Source: Leptodactylus fallax
Lineage: Eukaryota > Chordata > Amphibia > Anura > Leptodactylidae
Assembly (NCBI GenBank): GCA_947044405.1
Contig: CAMRHE010000645.1
Coordinates: forward strand, 186,001-250,000
DNA length: 64,000 nt
Direction: 5' to 3'
Made by a program: the position numbers and the translations under genes. Every line of letters starts with the position of its first letter. Position 1 is the stretch's first letter. The notes under the pieces are model-generated. The model was not told the origin of the DNA. It saw only the letters and a program-made list of their open reading frames with translations, and ran no database searches. This document shows, in pieces, positions 32,672 to 45,643 of the stretch.

Positions 32672-32935
32672 TACGTATAACAGGAACAGACTTTACTAGA
32701 ACATGAGTGCAGTAAGAGAAGATCCACCTCACATGGTGAATAACAGATTTAGTACAGCACACACTTAAAACAGGAAGTGTACCAACAGGCAAAAACAACA
32801 AAGTACAGAGTGTCTACAGATAAACATTTAGTAACAGCTACATCTAGTGTCATAAATATGAACTGCAGTCAATTCAGGAAATACAGACAAAGCTAAACTG
32901 ATGTATATCCAATACCCCTTCTCAACAGCTAAGGC
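32672..32935 (-). other. Copia element 3' region
   Basis: Below the pol end, the minus strand has GTTGAGAAGGGGTATTGGAT, a purine-rich stretch like the usual polypurine tract, followed by non-coding sequence that probably is the start of its 3' LTR (from TGGATATACATC). The Tc1 element at 30414-32671 entered this region, since its right flank continues here. Confidence 0.5.
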
Positions 32936-33311
32936 TTAGTTTGTTAGGCCCATCTTCTTTGTAAGTCTAAAGTGTCTTTCAGAAGTCAGGGGATTGGTAA
33001 GGATATCTGTTGTCATATCCTCAGTTGGGCAATAAAGTAACTCAAGTAGTCCCTGCTCTTGAAGATCCCTCAGGAAGTGGAACCTCACATCGATATGTTT
33101 GGTTCTCGAGCTAACCCTTTCCATCTGCGCAAGTGCAAGACATCCTTGATTGTCCTCAAAGATTCTCGTTGGTTTCAACTGTGGTTGACCCAAGTCTTTT
33201 AGTAGTTGTCTCAACCATATGACCTCTTGACTTGCCTGCGCTGCTGCAACATGTTCTGCTTCTGTAGACGATATTATAACAGAAAGCTGCTTTCTGCTAG
33301 TCCAACAGATA
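32936..33311 (-). pseudogene. Ty1/copia pol, RNase H C-terminal part
   Basis: The frame reads STEAEHVAAAQASQEVIWLR, then EDNQGCLALAQ, RTKHIDVRFHFLRD and YCPTEDMTTDILTNPL, the end of a copia polyprotein. EDNQ and the DILT-P-L end are classic marks of the family. It is the continuation of the fragment at 34948-35113; the Tc1 element at 33312-34947 splits it. Ty1/copia elements are rare in vertebrates but known in amphibians and fish. Confidence 0.85.
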
Positions 33312-34947
<1,636 letters not shown>

Positions 34948-35113
34948 TAGCACCTCCTGATAGAAGAAACAGGTACCCACTTGTAGATTTTCTGTCACTG
35001 GTGTCTCAGGTCCAATCAGCATCCACGTATCCTGTCAGGGTGCTTTTGTCACTTGCTAGTAACTTTAGTTTGTAGTGTAAAGTCCCTTAAAGATAATGAA
35101 TGACTTCACAGCA
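34948..35113 (-). pseudogene. Ty1/copia pol, RNase H N-terminal part
   Basis: On the minus strand, with at least two frame changes, it reads WNAVK, LKLLASDKSTLTGYVDADW-like words (GYVDADW at about 35015-35035) and SGGAI up to the Tc1 site. These are the first catalytic Asp region and the GGAI-W block of copia RNase H. It is truncated at 35113 by the M8 element. Confidence 0.8.
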
Positions 35114-35400
35114 TTCCAGTCAGAGGTGTAACTAGGAATGGCTGGGCCCCAAGGCGAACATTTGACATGAGGCCCCCCCCCAAACCGCCGCCCCCAACCC
35201 CCCACACTCGGACCACCCCCTCCAACAACCCCCCCCCCCGCACAAACCGCATTCCTGTGCACACTATTGGAGATTATAGTGTGTGTAAATGGGGCGTTAT
35301 ACTGTGTGGGGGCCAGGAAAGGGGGTGCTATGCCTTGGGGGATGCCCAAGTCAAAAGTTTGCTATGGGCCCAATCGTTGCTAGTTATGCCCCTGTGTCCT
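35108..35400. repeat. Foldback element M8
   Basis: The left end GTGTAACTAGGAATGGCTGG and the right end TTGCTAGTTATGCCCC are partial complements. The interior is a C-rich run (35170-35240). Confidence 0.55.
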
Positions 35401-35439
35401 GGAGTATATCAATCAAAATAACCTTATAACATCTGATAA

Positions 35440-36715
35440 GCTTCTATGAGGAGATCAGTTCCAGACTGGACATGCATATTGCTATGCATGTAGTATATCC
35501 GGACTTTTCAAAGGCTCTTGATACTTTACCACTTAAAATGGTATACAAAATGAGGGTGTTGGGACTGGGAGAAAATATATTGATTTGTGCCTACAACTGG
35601 TTCAGAGATAGGAAACAGAGAGGGAAGTACTCAGACTGGGTCACAGTCACCAGTAGAGTGTCACAGGGGTCAGTATTAAGTCCTCTCCTGTTTAATATGT
35701 TTATTAATGACCTGGTAGATGGTTTAAAGAGCAGGGTGTTCAAATTTGCATATGATACTTAAGTGTATAAAGTACTCAAAACTGAGGAGGATAGTAGAAG
35801 AGGGATTTTGGAAAGATGGAAGCATGGGGAGGAAACTTGGTAGATTAAGTTTAAAATAGAAAACAAGGTTATGCATTTTGGTTGAGGAAATAAAGTCTAT
35901 GATTATGTACTTAATAGTAAATTACTAGGTAAGACTGTCACTGAAAAAGACTTTAGTGACAAGTGCTAGGCAGCTGCTGCCAATGCAAATAAAATGATGA
36001 TATGCAAAAGAATCATACATGTTCACAACAAGAACATAGCTATGCCTCTATGCAAATCACAATTACTGATACTCCTAGGTTGAGATTTATGAAAACTAGC
36101 AGCTCATATTTTGTCTTCTGCATTGTGCCTCAATTTTGAACAAAAACCCAACTTGCACAAAAAAAATTGTGAATTTTTCATGCGATTATGCTAGAAAACT
36201 GGTATACAAGGCATAATGAATCTCCCACATAGAGTATTATGCTCAGTTTTTGGCGCTTGTGTAGGACATAGTTGAACTACAAAGATTGCAGAGGAGAATG
36301 ATCAAGATAATTAGGGGAATGGGTGGATTGACATAGACAGATTAACAAATTTAGGCTTATTCAGTAAAAAAAAAAAAAAAAGACGGCTATGAGAAGATAT
36401 CACACTGTACAGATACATGAAGGGGCAGTACAAACACCTTTCTAATGATCTTTTTACTCCTAGGCTGGTGACAGTGACAATGGGACATCCTTTACACCTA
36501 GAAGAGAGAACATTTCACCAGCTTCATAGATTGGATTTTTTATTGTAATAGCAGTGAGGCTATGGAACTCTCTACAACAGGATGTGATGATGGTGAATTC
36601 ATTGTTATGGTGTTTTGCCTTCCTTTGGATCAACACTGTAGAGTTATAAGTTGGACTTCATGGACCTGTGTGCCCTTTCAACTTCATCTACTATTGTAAC
36701 AGTGCTAGTTATCTG
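35440..36715 (+). pseudogene. CR1/jockey-type LINE, reverse transcriptase fragment
   Basis: The 96-residue frame at 35472-35762 has PDFSKALDTLP, LGLGENIL, RDRKQRGKYSDW, SRVSQGSVLSPLLFNMFIND and KFAYDT. These are the reverse-transcriptase blocks up to the catalytic motif, where F-A-D-D is changed to F-A-Y-D. The 3' part keeps words of the usual end (TGGAACTCTCTACAACAGG; TTGGATCAACACTGTAGAG). Stops and indels occur throughout. A stretch at about 36075-36225 breaks the LINE and may be another insertion. The 5' part is lost. Confidence 0.8.
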
Positions 36716-36816
36716 ATCTGGAGTCCAATTGGTGAGGCAATGGCACAGTACTTAAACAGTAGTAGATGAGGAGTTAAATAGCAGGAATAGTACCTCAGGA
36801 GTAAGAAGGAACCGTG

Positions 36817-37008
36817 GTCAGACATATGCAGGATTCGGTACACAGGAGCAGTGGATCAGCCATAGTCAGATGTATGCAAGAATCAGTACACAGGAGCAGT
36901 AGATCAGCAGTAGTCAGACACATACAGAAATCGGTACACAGGAGCAGTAGATCAGCCATAGTCAGACGTATGCAGAAATCGGTACACAGCAGTAGAGTAG
37001 TGGTGAGG
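36817..37008. repeat. 48-bp tandem repeat, about 4 copies
   Basis: Units start at 36817, 36865, 36913 and 36961 with GTCAGACATATGCAGGATTC-like sequence. As 48 is divisible by 3, both strands show 16-residue protein repeats that I regard as by-products. Confidence 0.85.
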
Positions 37009-38155
37009 ATCAGGGAAAACAGGAAGCAGACAGCCAGAATAATAAGGCACATGATGGAGTAAGCTGTGGGTTTATATAGGGATTGCTATACTGTGATTGG
37101 CCACAGAGCAGGTGCGATCCCTAAGCTAATCATTCCAATAGAAAAGTCCAGGCTAAGTAAGGCAAAGAATGAACAGGTTTCTTCAATGGCATAAAGGTCA
37201 AGGCTTCAGCACATGGCTGGGAAGTCAAGGGTTCAAGACCAAAGGAGCTCAGTTCCTGGCAACTATGCAGTTGAAACTAGACGTTTACATACACTATGTG
37301 AAAAGACACATAGGTATGTTTTTCTCACTATCTGACATGAAATCAGAATAAACCTTTCCCGTTTTAGGTCAATTAGGATTACCAAAATTATTTATATTTG
37401 CCAAATGCCAGAATAATGAGAGAGAGAGAATTTTAAGGCATTTTATTACTTTCTGCAAAGTCAAAAGTTTACATACACTAACAATACTATGCTTTTAAAC
37501 AATTTGGGACAGCCCATATGATGATGTCATGTCTTTGGAAGCTTGTGATAGGTTTATTTGCAACATCTGAGTTAGAGACACACCTGTGGTTGTATTTTAA
37601 GGCACACCTGAAGCACACTGCTTCTTTGTATAACATCATGGGAAAGTCTAAAGAAATCAGCCGAGATATCAGGAAGAGAATTGAGGACTTATACAAGTCT
37701 GGTTCATCCTTGGGTGCAATTTCCAGATACCTGAAGGTGCCTCGTTCCTCTCTACAAACAATTATATGCAAGTACAAACAAGATGGGAATGTCTAGCCAT
37801 CATACCACTCAGAAAGGAGACAGGTTCTGTGTCCCAGAGATGAACGTGCTTTGGTACGAAATGTGCATATCAACCCAAGAACAAAAGCAAAAGACCTTGT
37901 GAAGATGCTGGCTGAAGCTGGTAAGAGTGTGTCATTATTCACAGTGAAATGAGTACTGTATCAACATGGGCTGAAAGGCCACTCTGCCAGGAAGAAGCCA
38001 TTACTCCAAAAGAAACATAAAAAAGCCAGATTAATATTTGCAAATGCACACAGGAACAAAGACCTTCATTTTTCAAGACTTGTCATGTGGTCTGATGAAA
38101 CTAAAATTGAACTGTTTGGCCATAATAACCATTGTTACGTCTAAAGGAAACAAAA

Positions 38156-38425
38156 GGGCAGCATGGTGGCTCAGTGGTTAGCACTGCAGCCTTGCAGAGC
38201 TGGAGTCCTGGGTTCGAATCCTGCCAAGGACAACATCTGCAAGGAGTTTGTATGTTCTCCCCGTGTTTGCATGGGTTTCCTCTGGGTACTCCAGTTTCTT
38301 CCCACACTCCAAAGACAAAATGTTAAAGAATGTCGATTGTGAGCCCTATATGGGATAATGAGCGTCAATGTCTGTAAAGCGCTGCAGAATATGATTGTGC
38401 TATAAGTAAGCAAAATAAATAAGAG
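38156..38425 (+). mobile_element. tRNA-derived V-SINE
   Basis: It has an A-box-like TGGCTCAGTGG (38167-38177) and a B-box GGTTCGAATCC (38211-38221), then the vertebrate SINE core with GTATGTTCTCCCCGTGTTTG and TCCAGTTTCTTCCCACACTC, and a tail with AAGCGCTGCAGAATATG. It lies inside the transposase gene. It is not a tRNA gene. Confidence 0.85.
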
Positions 38426-38680
38426 GGAAAAGCTTGCAAGCCTAAGAACGCCATCCCTACTGTGAAACGCAGGGGTGGTAGCATCATGTTGTGGGGTTGT
38501 TTTGCTGCAGGAGGGACTGGTGCACGTCACAAAATAGATGGCATCATGAGCAACGAACATTATGTGGCAATACTGAAGCAACATCTCAAGACATCATCCA
38601 GGAAGTTAAAGCTTGGGCACGAATGGGTCTTCCAAATGGACAATGACCCGAAGCATACTGCCAAACTGGTTACAAAGTGG

Positions 38681-38756
38681 CTTAAGGATAACAAAGTGGC
38701 TTAAGGATAACAAAGTGGCTTAAGGATAACAAAGTGGCTTAAGGATAACAAAGTCA
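38681..38756 (+). repeat. Four tandem 19-bp units inside the transposase
   Basis: CTTAAGGATAACAAAGTGG begins at 38681, 38700, 38719 and 38738. The three extra copies total 57 bp, so the frame is regained after them but a stop arises within (WLKDNKVA then stop). Confidence 0.9.
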
Positions 38757-39043
38757 ATGTTTTGGAGTGGCCATCACAAAGCCCTGATCTCAATCCTATT
38801 GAAAATTTATGGGCAAAGCTGAAAAGGCAGGTGTGAGCAAGGCAGCCTACAACCATGGCTCAGTTACACCAGTTCTGTCAGGAGGAATGGGCCCAAATTC
38901 CTTCCAACTATTGTGAGAAGCTTGTGGAAGGATATCCAAAACGTTTGACCCAAGTCATACAGTTTAAGGGCAATGGTACCAAATACTAATGAAATGTATG
39001 TAAACTTTTGACTTTACAGAGAGTAATAAAAATGCCTTTAAAA

Positions 39044-39046
<3 letters not shown>

Positions 39047-39088
<42 letters not shown>
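39047..39088. repeat. (TC)n microsatellite
   Basis: About 21 TC units lie in the right inverted repeat of the Sleeping Beauty-like element. Confidence 0.9.
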
Positions 39089-39092
<4 letters not shown>

Positions 39093-39524
39093 TTCTGGCA
39101 TTTGGCAAATATAAATAATTTTGGTAATCCTAATTGACCTAAAACGGGAAAGGTTTATTCTGATTTTATGTCAGATGAGAAAAACATGCATATGTGTCTT
39201 TTTATATAGTGTATGTAAACTTCTGCTTTCAACTGTATTACTATAGTCATGGGAAGGATTACACACCATTATTACAATAATTTCCATTGAGATATGTTAG
39301 GAGGCATTTCCTCCATCCATTACTATTAAATTTCTCTCCAAGAATAATAGGGACATTTAAGAAGACTGGTGTTATTAATGACAGTATTTATAACCCTGGA
39401 GTTGACCTCGCCTCCTAATAAATGACACGCCTTCTCCGCCAGCCCCTGCACCTGGAGTGGAAACGTACGACAGCTCATAGTCGACAGTCATGTCCCACCT
39501 CATTTATGCTAGATTTCTGGCATA

Positions 39525-41071
39525 CAGTGACTTGCAAAAGTATTCATACCCCTTGAACTTTTTCACATTTTGTCACCTTACAACCACAAACTTAAATTTA
39601 TTTTATTGAGATTTTAAGTGATAGACCAACACAAAGTAGCACATAATTGTGAAGTGGAATGAAAATGATACATGGTTTTCAAAATTGTAATTAATTGAAA
39701 TCTGAAAAGTGTGATGTGCAAAAGTATTCAGCCCCCTGTACTCTGATACCCCTAAATAAAATCCAGTGCAATCAATTGCCTTCAGAAGTCACTTAATGAG
39801 TTAATAGAGTCCAGCTGTGTGTAATTTAGTCTTAGTATAAATACATCTGTTCTGTGAAGGCCTCAGTGGTTTGTTAGAGAACACTAGTGAACAAACAGCA
39901 TCATGAAGACCAAGGAACTCACTAGACAGGTCAGAGATAAAGTTGTGGAGAAGTTTAAAGCAGGGTTAGGTTATAAAATCATATCCCAAGCTTTGAGCAT
40001 CCCAAGGAGCACTGTTCAATCCATCATCGAAAAAGTATTCTACAACTGCAAAACTACCAAGACATGGCTGTCCACCTAAAGTGACAGATCGAGCAAGGAG
40101 ATCACTGGTCAGAGAAGCAGTCAAGAGGTCCATGGTCACTCTGGAGGAGCTGCAGAAATCCACAGCTCAGGAGGGAGAATCTGTCTACAGGGCAATTATA
40201 AATTGTGCATTCCACAAATCTGGCATTTATGGAAGAGTAGCAAGAAGAAAAACATTGTTTAAAGAGAGACATAAGAAGTACCATTTGCAGTTTGCTACAA
40301 GCCATTTAGGGGACACAGAAAACATGTGGAAGAATGTGTTCTGGTTAGATGAGACCAAAGTTGTGTGGCGGAAAAGTAACACTGCTCATCACCCTGAACA
40401 CACCATGCCCACTGTGAAACATGGTGGTGGCAGCATCATGTTGTTGGGATGCTTTTCTTCAGCAGGGACAGGGAAGCTGATCAGAGTTGATGGAAAGATG
40501 GATGGAGCTAAATACAGGGCAATCCTGGAAGAAAACATGTTGGAGGCAGCAAAAGACTTGAGACTGGGAAGGAGATTCATCTTCCAGCAAGACAATGACC
40601 CTAAACATACAGCCAGAGCTACAGTGGAATGGTTTAGATCAAAAAATATTCATGTGTTAGAATGAACCAGTCAAAGTCTAGACCTAAATCCCATTGAGTA
40701 TCTGTGGCAAGACATGAAAATTGCTGTTCAAAGACGCTCTCCATCCAATCTGACTGAGCTTGAGTTATTTTGCAAAGAAGAATGGGAAAAATCTCAGTCT
40801 CTAGATGTGCAAAGCTGGTAGAGACATACCCCAAAAGACTTGCAGCTGTAATTGCAGTGAAAGGTGTCTCTACAAAGTATTGATATAGGGGGGGTGAATA
40901 CTTTTGCACGTCACACATTTCAGAATTTTATTTGATTAAAATTTTGAAAACCATGTATCATTTTCCTTCCCCTTCACAATTATGTGAAGTGGAAATACAT
41001 TTAAATTTGTGGTTGTAAGGTGACAAAATGTGAAAAAGTTGAAGGGGTATGAATACTTTTGAAAGGCACTG
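39525..41071 (+). mobile_element. Tc1 element (DD34E)
   Basis: Ends CAGTGACTTGCAAAAGTATT and the complement AATACTTTTGAAAGGCACTG bound inverted repeats of about 150 bp with GTCACCTTACAACCACAAAC. TA flanks both ends. Confidence 0.9.
39903..40883 (+). pseudogene. Tc1 transposase (DD34E), broken
   Basis: The reading starts MKTKELTRQVRDKVVEKFKA and is close to the copy at 19435-20452. A frameshift near 40050-40080 separates the first helix-turn-helix from the 194-residue frame at 40081-40665. In that frame WLDETKV replaces WSDETK, a small deletion has removed the IELFGHNA-type block, and [12 protein letters not shown] is intact. A TGA follows IHVLE where Trp is expected, and SPDLNPIE is read as SLDLNPIEYLW. 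The end is frameshifted. Confidence 0.88.
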
Positions 41072-42283
41072 TATACTTTGGTATTGCTTGTATAGTTATT
41101 GGTATAGCTACTGTTCTATGTAGGTACTGCAGTCCCAAAATAACCATGCTTTTGACACATGTATGTTTGCTTTATTTTATTTATAAAAAAAAAAAACAAT
41201 GAAAATAGCGTAGCTATCAAATGATTTCCATGTGATCCCACTGTTTCTCTATGGTGAAAATGGCAAATTTTTTAACAAAGATTTGTTAAAAATGGTCCCT
41301 CTAAAGCCCCAGTCTAATGGGTTTGAAGTAACAACAATATATATTTTTAGAAGGGAACAGTGCTAATTTTTCATCTAGATGTTCCATCACCATCAGTTAT
41401 AATAATACGCCCTGTAATAATTGACAATGTTTATGTCTCTGGAAACATTTAGACCGATTACCTGTCATTAGCTGCTGACTGTGGAGACAGAAGATGGACG
41501 ATTACTGACAACTGATGATGATGACTGAGGTGCTACTGTAGGCTGGCCTTGCTGTCTGTTACAAGAAATCTGAAAACAGCAGGGGAAAGTTATTATTTTA
41601 CGCCAATTTCATGGCATAAAAAAAGCCACAAACTTTGGGTTTGCAACTTTTTAAACATCAGCATAAATTGTAGCAACTGGCATTTTGCGCCACTCACGCC
41701 ACTTTCCCTAAAAGGGGGCATGGCAAAGGTGTGCTGGGGGCAGGGTCCACCAGATTTATTACCATAAATCAGGCGTATTTGATGTTAGATATCTATGTCA
41801 GATATATGCTGGCCTAGATTTCACACCACTTCATGTGGAGGGTGTGCCTCACATTCTGCTGACACCAGTGTTCATAAATCTCCCCTGGTGTTCTGTAAAT
41901 TCATCTGGTGTTCTGTAACCAGAGAGCAATGCATCGTGGGATGACAGTGACCCAGCTAGATCTGGCAGTATGGTAACCAGCAGAATTCTAAATGCAGGCT
42001 TGCTTGTAGGATGATGTACCAGTACTCTAAGTAAGCGCTGATGGACTGGATTGTAACATGAAATACTTGTGCACCAGGTAAGAGCATGCACAGCAGTGAG
42101 GCAGCTCTTGCAACCAGTGGAGAGTGTGAGACTCCAACTGATGGAGGGGGACAAAGTAGGATTACATGGGCCATCTATCCAAATGCGGTGCAAATTCATT
42201 TATGTGCACAGATAGGGTAGATATATACCATGCTGCATGTGGGTGGGAAAGGTAGTAATATATCAGTCTCCTGTATATAAATT
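41072..42283. other. Unassigned sequence, partly old repeats
   Basis: 41560-41880 holds a short-element-like stretch (CGCCAATTTCATGGCATAAA). Minus-strand frames at 41849-42199 and 41956-42174 lack known domains. Confidence 0.35.
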
Positions 42284-43779
42284 CATACCTCCCAACTTTC
42301 AAAGAGGGACAAAATATGCGGCGCGCTAATTTAGCCCCACCCACTTCTATGTTGACTCCGCCCATTCTCATCTATTTTTCCATGTGCCCCCACACAGTAT
42401 AATGCTCCTACAGTCACCCTAACATTATATGCCCCCACATTATAATGGTCCCCTCCAATTGCCCCACAGTATTAAGTCCCTCTCCTCGTGCTCCAGTTTA
42501 AACTGGCAGAAACTAGAGGAGGACATTAAACTTGGGCAGCTAGAGGGGGACATTAAACTATAGGGCAGCTGGAAGGTGACATTAAACAGTGGGGGTAGTT
42601 GAAGGGGGATATTAAACTGGGGGCAACTAGATGCAGATATGTCCCCCTCCAGCTACCCTCCACGGTTTAATGTCCTCCTCCGGTTGCCCCCAGTTTAATG
42701 TCTCCCTTCATCTGCCACCAGCTTAGTGCCACCCTTCATCTGCCCCCAGTTTAATGTCCCCCTTCATCTGCCACCATCTTAATGTCCCCCCTTCATCTTC
42801 CACCAATTTAATGTCCCCCTTCATCTGCCACTAGCTTAATGCCCCCTTCATCTTCCCCCAGTTTAATACCCCCCTTCATTTCACCAGCTTAATGTCCCCT
42901 TCATTTGCCCCCAGTTTAATTGCCCCCTCCATCTACCACCAATTTAATGTCCCCCTTTATCTGCCACCAGCTTAATGACCCCCTTGATTTCCCACCAGTT
43001 TAATTGCCCCTTTAATCTGCCTTCAGTTTAATTGCCCGCTCATCTCCCCCCCAGTTTAATTGCCCCTTCATCTGCCTTCACTTTAACTGCCCCCTACATC
43101 TGCCCCCAGTTTCCCCCTCTTGCTCACACATGCTCTCTTCTCTCCTACTTATCTTCCATCACTCTCTGTTCCCAGCTTTCTGTGTAACATCACAGTCTGT
43201 CCTGCAGTATCCAGAATAGCTCCGCCCACACAAGAGTCTGATCACATGTTCATGACATCATCAAAGGTCCTTTAGCCACTAGGATTTAGCATCTACCATT
43301 TAGCCTTTACCCTACCCTAATAAAGTTTGTTAACAGCAAAACACTTCAGGGGCATAGCGGGACAAACTGTAAGCTATGCGTGACCGCGGGACAGCAGTGT
43401 AAAATTGGGACTGTTGGGAGCTATGTAAGTCCATGGTATCCATGTAATGCTGTTATCTATAGCAACCAACCGTCCCGCACCTGGCGGGACAGTCCCGATT
43501 TTACACTGCTGTCCCGCGGTCCCGCATAGCTTACAGTTTGTCCAGCTATGCCCCTGAAGGCATGAGGAGAGGGACTTAATACTGTGGGGCAATTGGAGGG
43601 GACCATTATAATGTGGGGGCATATAATGTTAGGGTGACTGTAGGAGCATTATTCTGTGTGGGGGCACATGGAAAAATAGATGAAAATGGGTGGAGTCAAC
43701 GTAGGAGTGGGTGGAGCTAAATTTGCCACGGCGCGCATATTTTGTCCCTCTTTCTGTCCTTTGAAAGTTGGGAGGTATG
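42284..43779. repeat. Foldback element R3 with ~200-bp inverted ends
   Basis: The left arm starts CATACCTCCCAACTTTCAAA and the right arm ends with the complement TTTGAAAGTTGGGAGGTATG. Arms of about 200 bp also share CCCACACAGTATAATGCTCC and its complement. The interior (42490-43110) is a loose tandem of TTAATGTCCCCC and TTCATCTGCC words. No coding part was seen. Confidence 0.7.
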
Positions 43780-44460
43780 TGTTATCCATTATTTAGTCCC
43801 TGTTTACGGCAATTACTTTATCACTTTAAGCAGTATAATGGGGAGGAACGCAGCATTGCTGAGCAGTAAGGCTACCATCAGCGCAACCTTCAACTTTTAA
43901 CTCACATATCCATTCCCTGTGATGCTGCTGCTGTGATAGTAATGCCTTTTATTCACAAAGCCTTGTGCAGACATAAACCTGACAGGCAGTCATTGTCAAC
44001 TATAGGAAAGATGCTCAGAAACAGCAGGAAAGGGGTATATATAAAGTGATGCTGCACACATTAACATCAATAAAGGGGTCTTCTATCCTATCCTTAGGGT
44101 GGGTCATCAATATCAGATTGATTTGGGTCCAGCATCTGCACCCAGAGGGGTTGTTTTCATGGGGTCAGGGACCCACTGACTTGGTGGACTGTTCTGCCTG
44201 TTAATATAGTCAGCCAAGTGCACTGAGTGCAGAATTACCTCATCTTTCCTCCCCCTTGGTGTGCTGGAGAAACCGAATGGGAAGAACAGAAGCTGGAGGT
44301 GGAGTCTAAAAACTCATCGCCTGTTGCTGGAAAGAACAGAAGGTGAGTTGAGGGCCCTAGCAGCAGCTCCTGGCTGGTTAGAAGTACAAGGTTTGTGGAC
44401 AAAGTGCGGGAACAGGAGGGTACTGTATTTACAGGGAGCTACTCTAACATTCTCCCTGGA
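43780..44460. other. Unassigned sequence
   Basis: A decayed MITE-like stretch at 44070-44130 recalls family M5. Frame 44261-44557 (98 residues) has no known domain. Confidence 0.35.
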
Positions 44461-45460
44461 TTCAGCAGGACAGTCCCGGATTCTGGGTCCTGTCCCGCTT
44501 GGCGGGAGGTATGTCTGGTATCAACTCATCTGCATCTGGAGGGCGCTGATGAGTTGAATACAATGATGAAGCAGGAGCTGTCCAAGGAAGCTGTCCAAGG
44601 AATCACTCTGTGTGAACCACATCCCTGTGTGCTCTGGCCCTGGGAGCTGTAGGCGCGATGTGATGATGTCACTCACATCGTGCCTGTAGCTCCCTGAGCA
44701 CTCCATTGAGGGAGTCCTCAAGCAGAGCAGCAGGAGAGAGAGGAGAGGGGAGTACCAGCGTTTTTATTATGTTAAACTTTGGGGGCAAATGGAGGGGGAA
44801 CAATAAGCTGGGGCAGATGAAAAGGGGACATTAAACTGAGGAAGATGAAGGGGTCCATTAAACGGGAAGATGAAGGGGGACATTAAACTGAGGGCAAATG
44901 GAGGGGGAACATTAAACTGGGGGCAGATGAAAAGGGGACATTAAACTGGGGGCAGATTGAGGGGAACATTAAACTGGGGGCAACTTGAGGAGGACATTAA
45001 ACCACGGGGGTAGCTGGAGGGGGACATGTCTGCCTCTAGTTGCCCTCAGTTTAATGTCACCCTCCAGCTACCCCCATGGTTTAATGTCCCCCTCTAGTTG
45101 CCCCCAGTTTAATGTCCCACTCCAGAAACCCCTAGTTTAATGTCCCCATCCAACTACCCCCAGGGTTTAATGTCACCCTCCAGATGCCCCAGTTTAATAT
45201 CCCCCTCTAGTTTCCCCCAGTTTAAAATGTGGCACCAGGAGAGGGACTTCATACCGTGGGGTAATTGGAGAGGAACATTATAATGTGGGGGCATATAATG
45301 GGTGACTGTAGGAGCATTATACTGTGTGGAGGCACATAGAAAAATGGATCAGAGTGGGCGGGGTCAACGTATTAGTAGGTGGAGCTAAATTTGCCATGGC
45401 GCGGATAGTGCGCCACATGTACTGTCCCTCTTTCTATCCTTTAAAACTTTGGATTATGTA
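44461..45460. repeat. R3 copy, partial
   Basis: The TGTCCCGCTTGGCGGGAGG block, tandem GGGGACATTAAACTG words (44760-45220) and the right arm ending near GTACTGTCCCTCTTTC match the R3 family. Confidence 0.6.
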
Positions 45461-45643
45461 ATGAGATAGTGAGAATGTCTGATCAGTGCTTCCTGCTCAC
45501 TTCTCACATGGCGGGTTCGTGCAGGAGATTAGAGCAGTCAGTGGCAGCTCTGGCTATGATGGTTGCTGTGTGACAAAAGTAATTGATCCATGCTTTTCCA
45601 GATCCAGGGGTTGTCCTAACATCCAGCACCTATACTGCATGTA

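Larger units (their letters stand above)
37638..38989 (+). pseudogene. Sleeping Beauty-like transposase, broken, with V-SINE inside
   Basis: The start MGKSKEISRDIRKRIEDLYK and the end FKGNGTKY match the Sleeping Beauty type. A stop follows KQDGNV (about 37794), another follows SLFTVK, the V-SINE enters after HCYV, and a fourfold 19-bp duplication at 38681-38756 shifts the frame. WSDETKIELFG, QMDNDPKH and [11 protein letters not shown] remain, so the acidic triad is intact at sequence level. Normal length is about 340 residues. Confidence 0.9.
37268..39235 (+). mobile_element. Sleeping Beauty-like Tc1 element
   Basis: Ends CAGTTGAAACTAGACGTTTA and the complement ending CTTTCAACTG bound inverted repeats of about 230 bp. 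Direct repeats of GTTTACATACACTA lie near both the outer and inner edge of the left arm, the IR/DR layout of this group. The right arm contains (TC)n at 39047-39088 where the left has about five GA units (37419-37429). Confidence 0.9.

Noticed and set aside
38165..38225. tRNA gene
   Set aside because: A and B boxes are present but the cloverleaf is not, and the V-SINE core follows.
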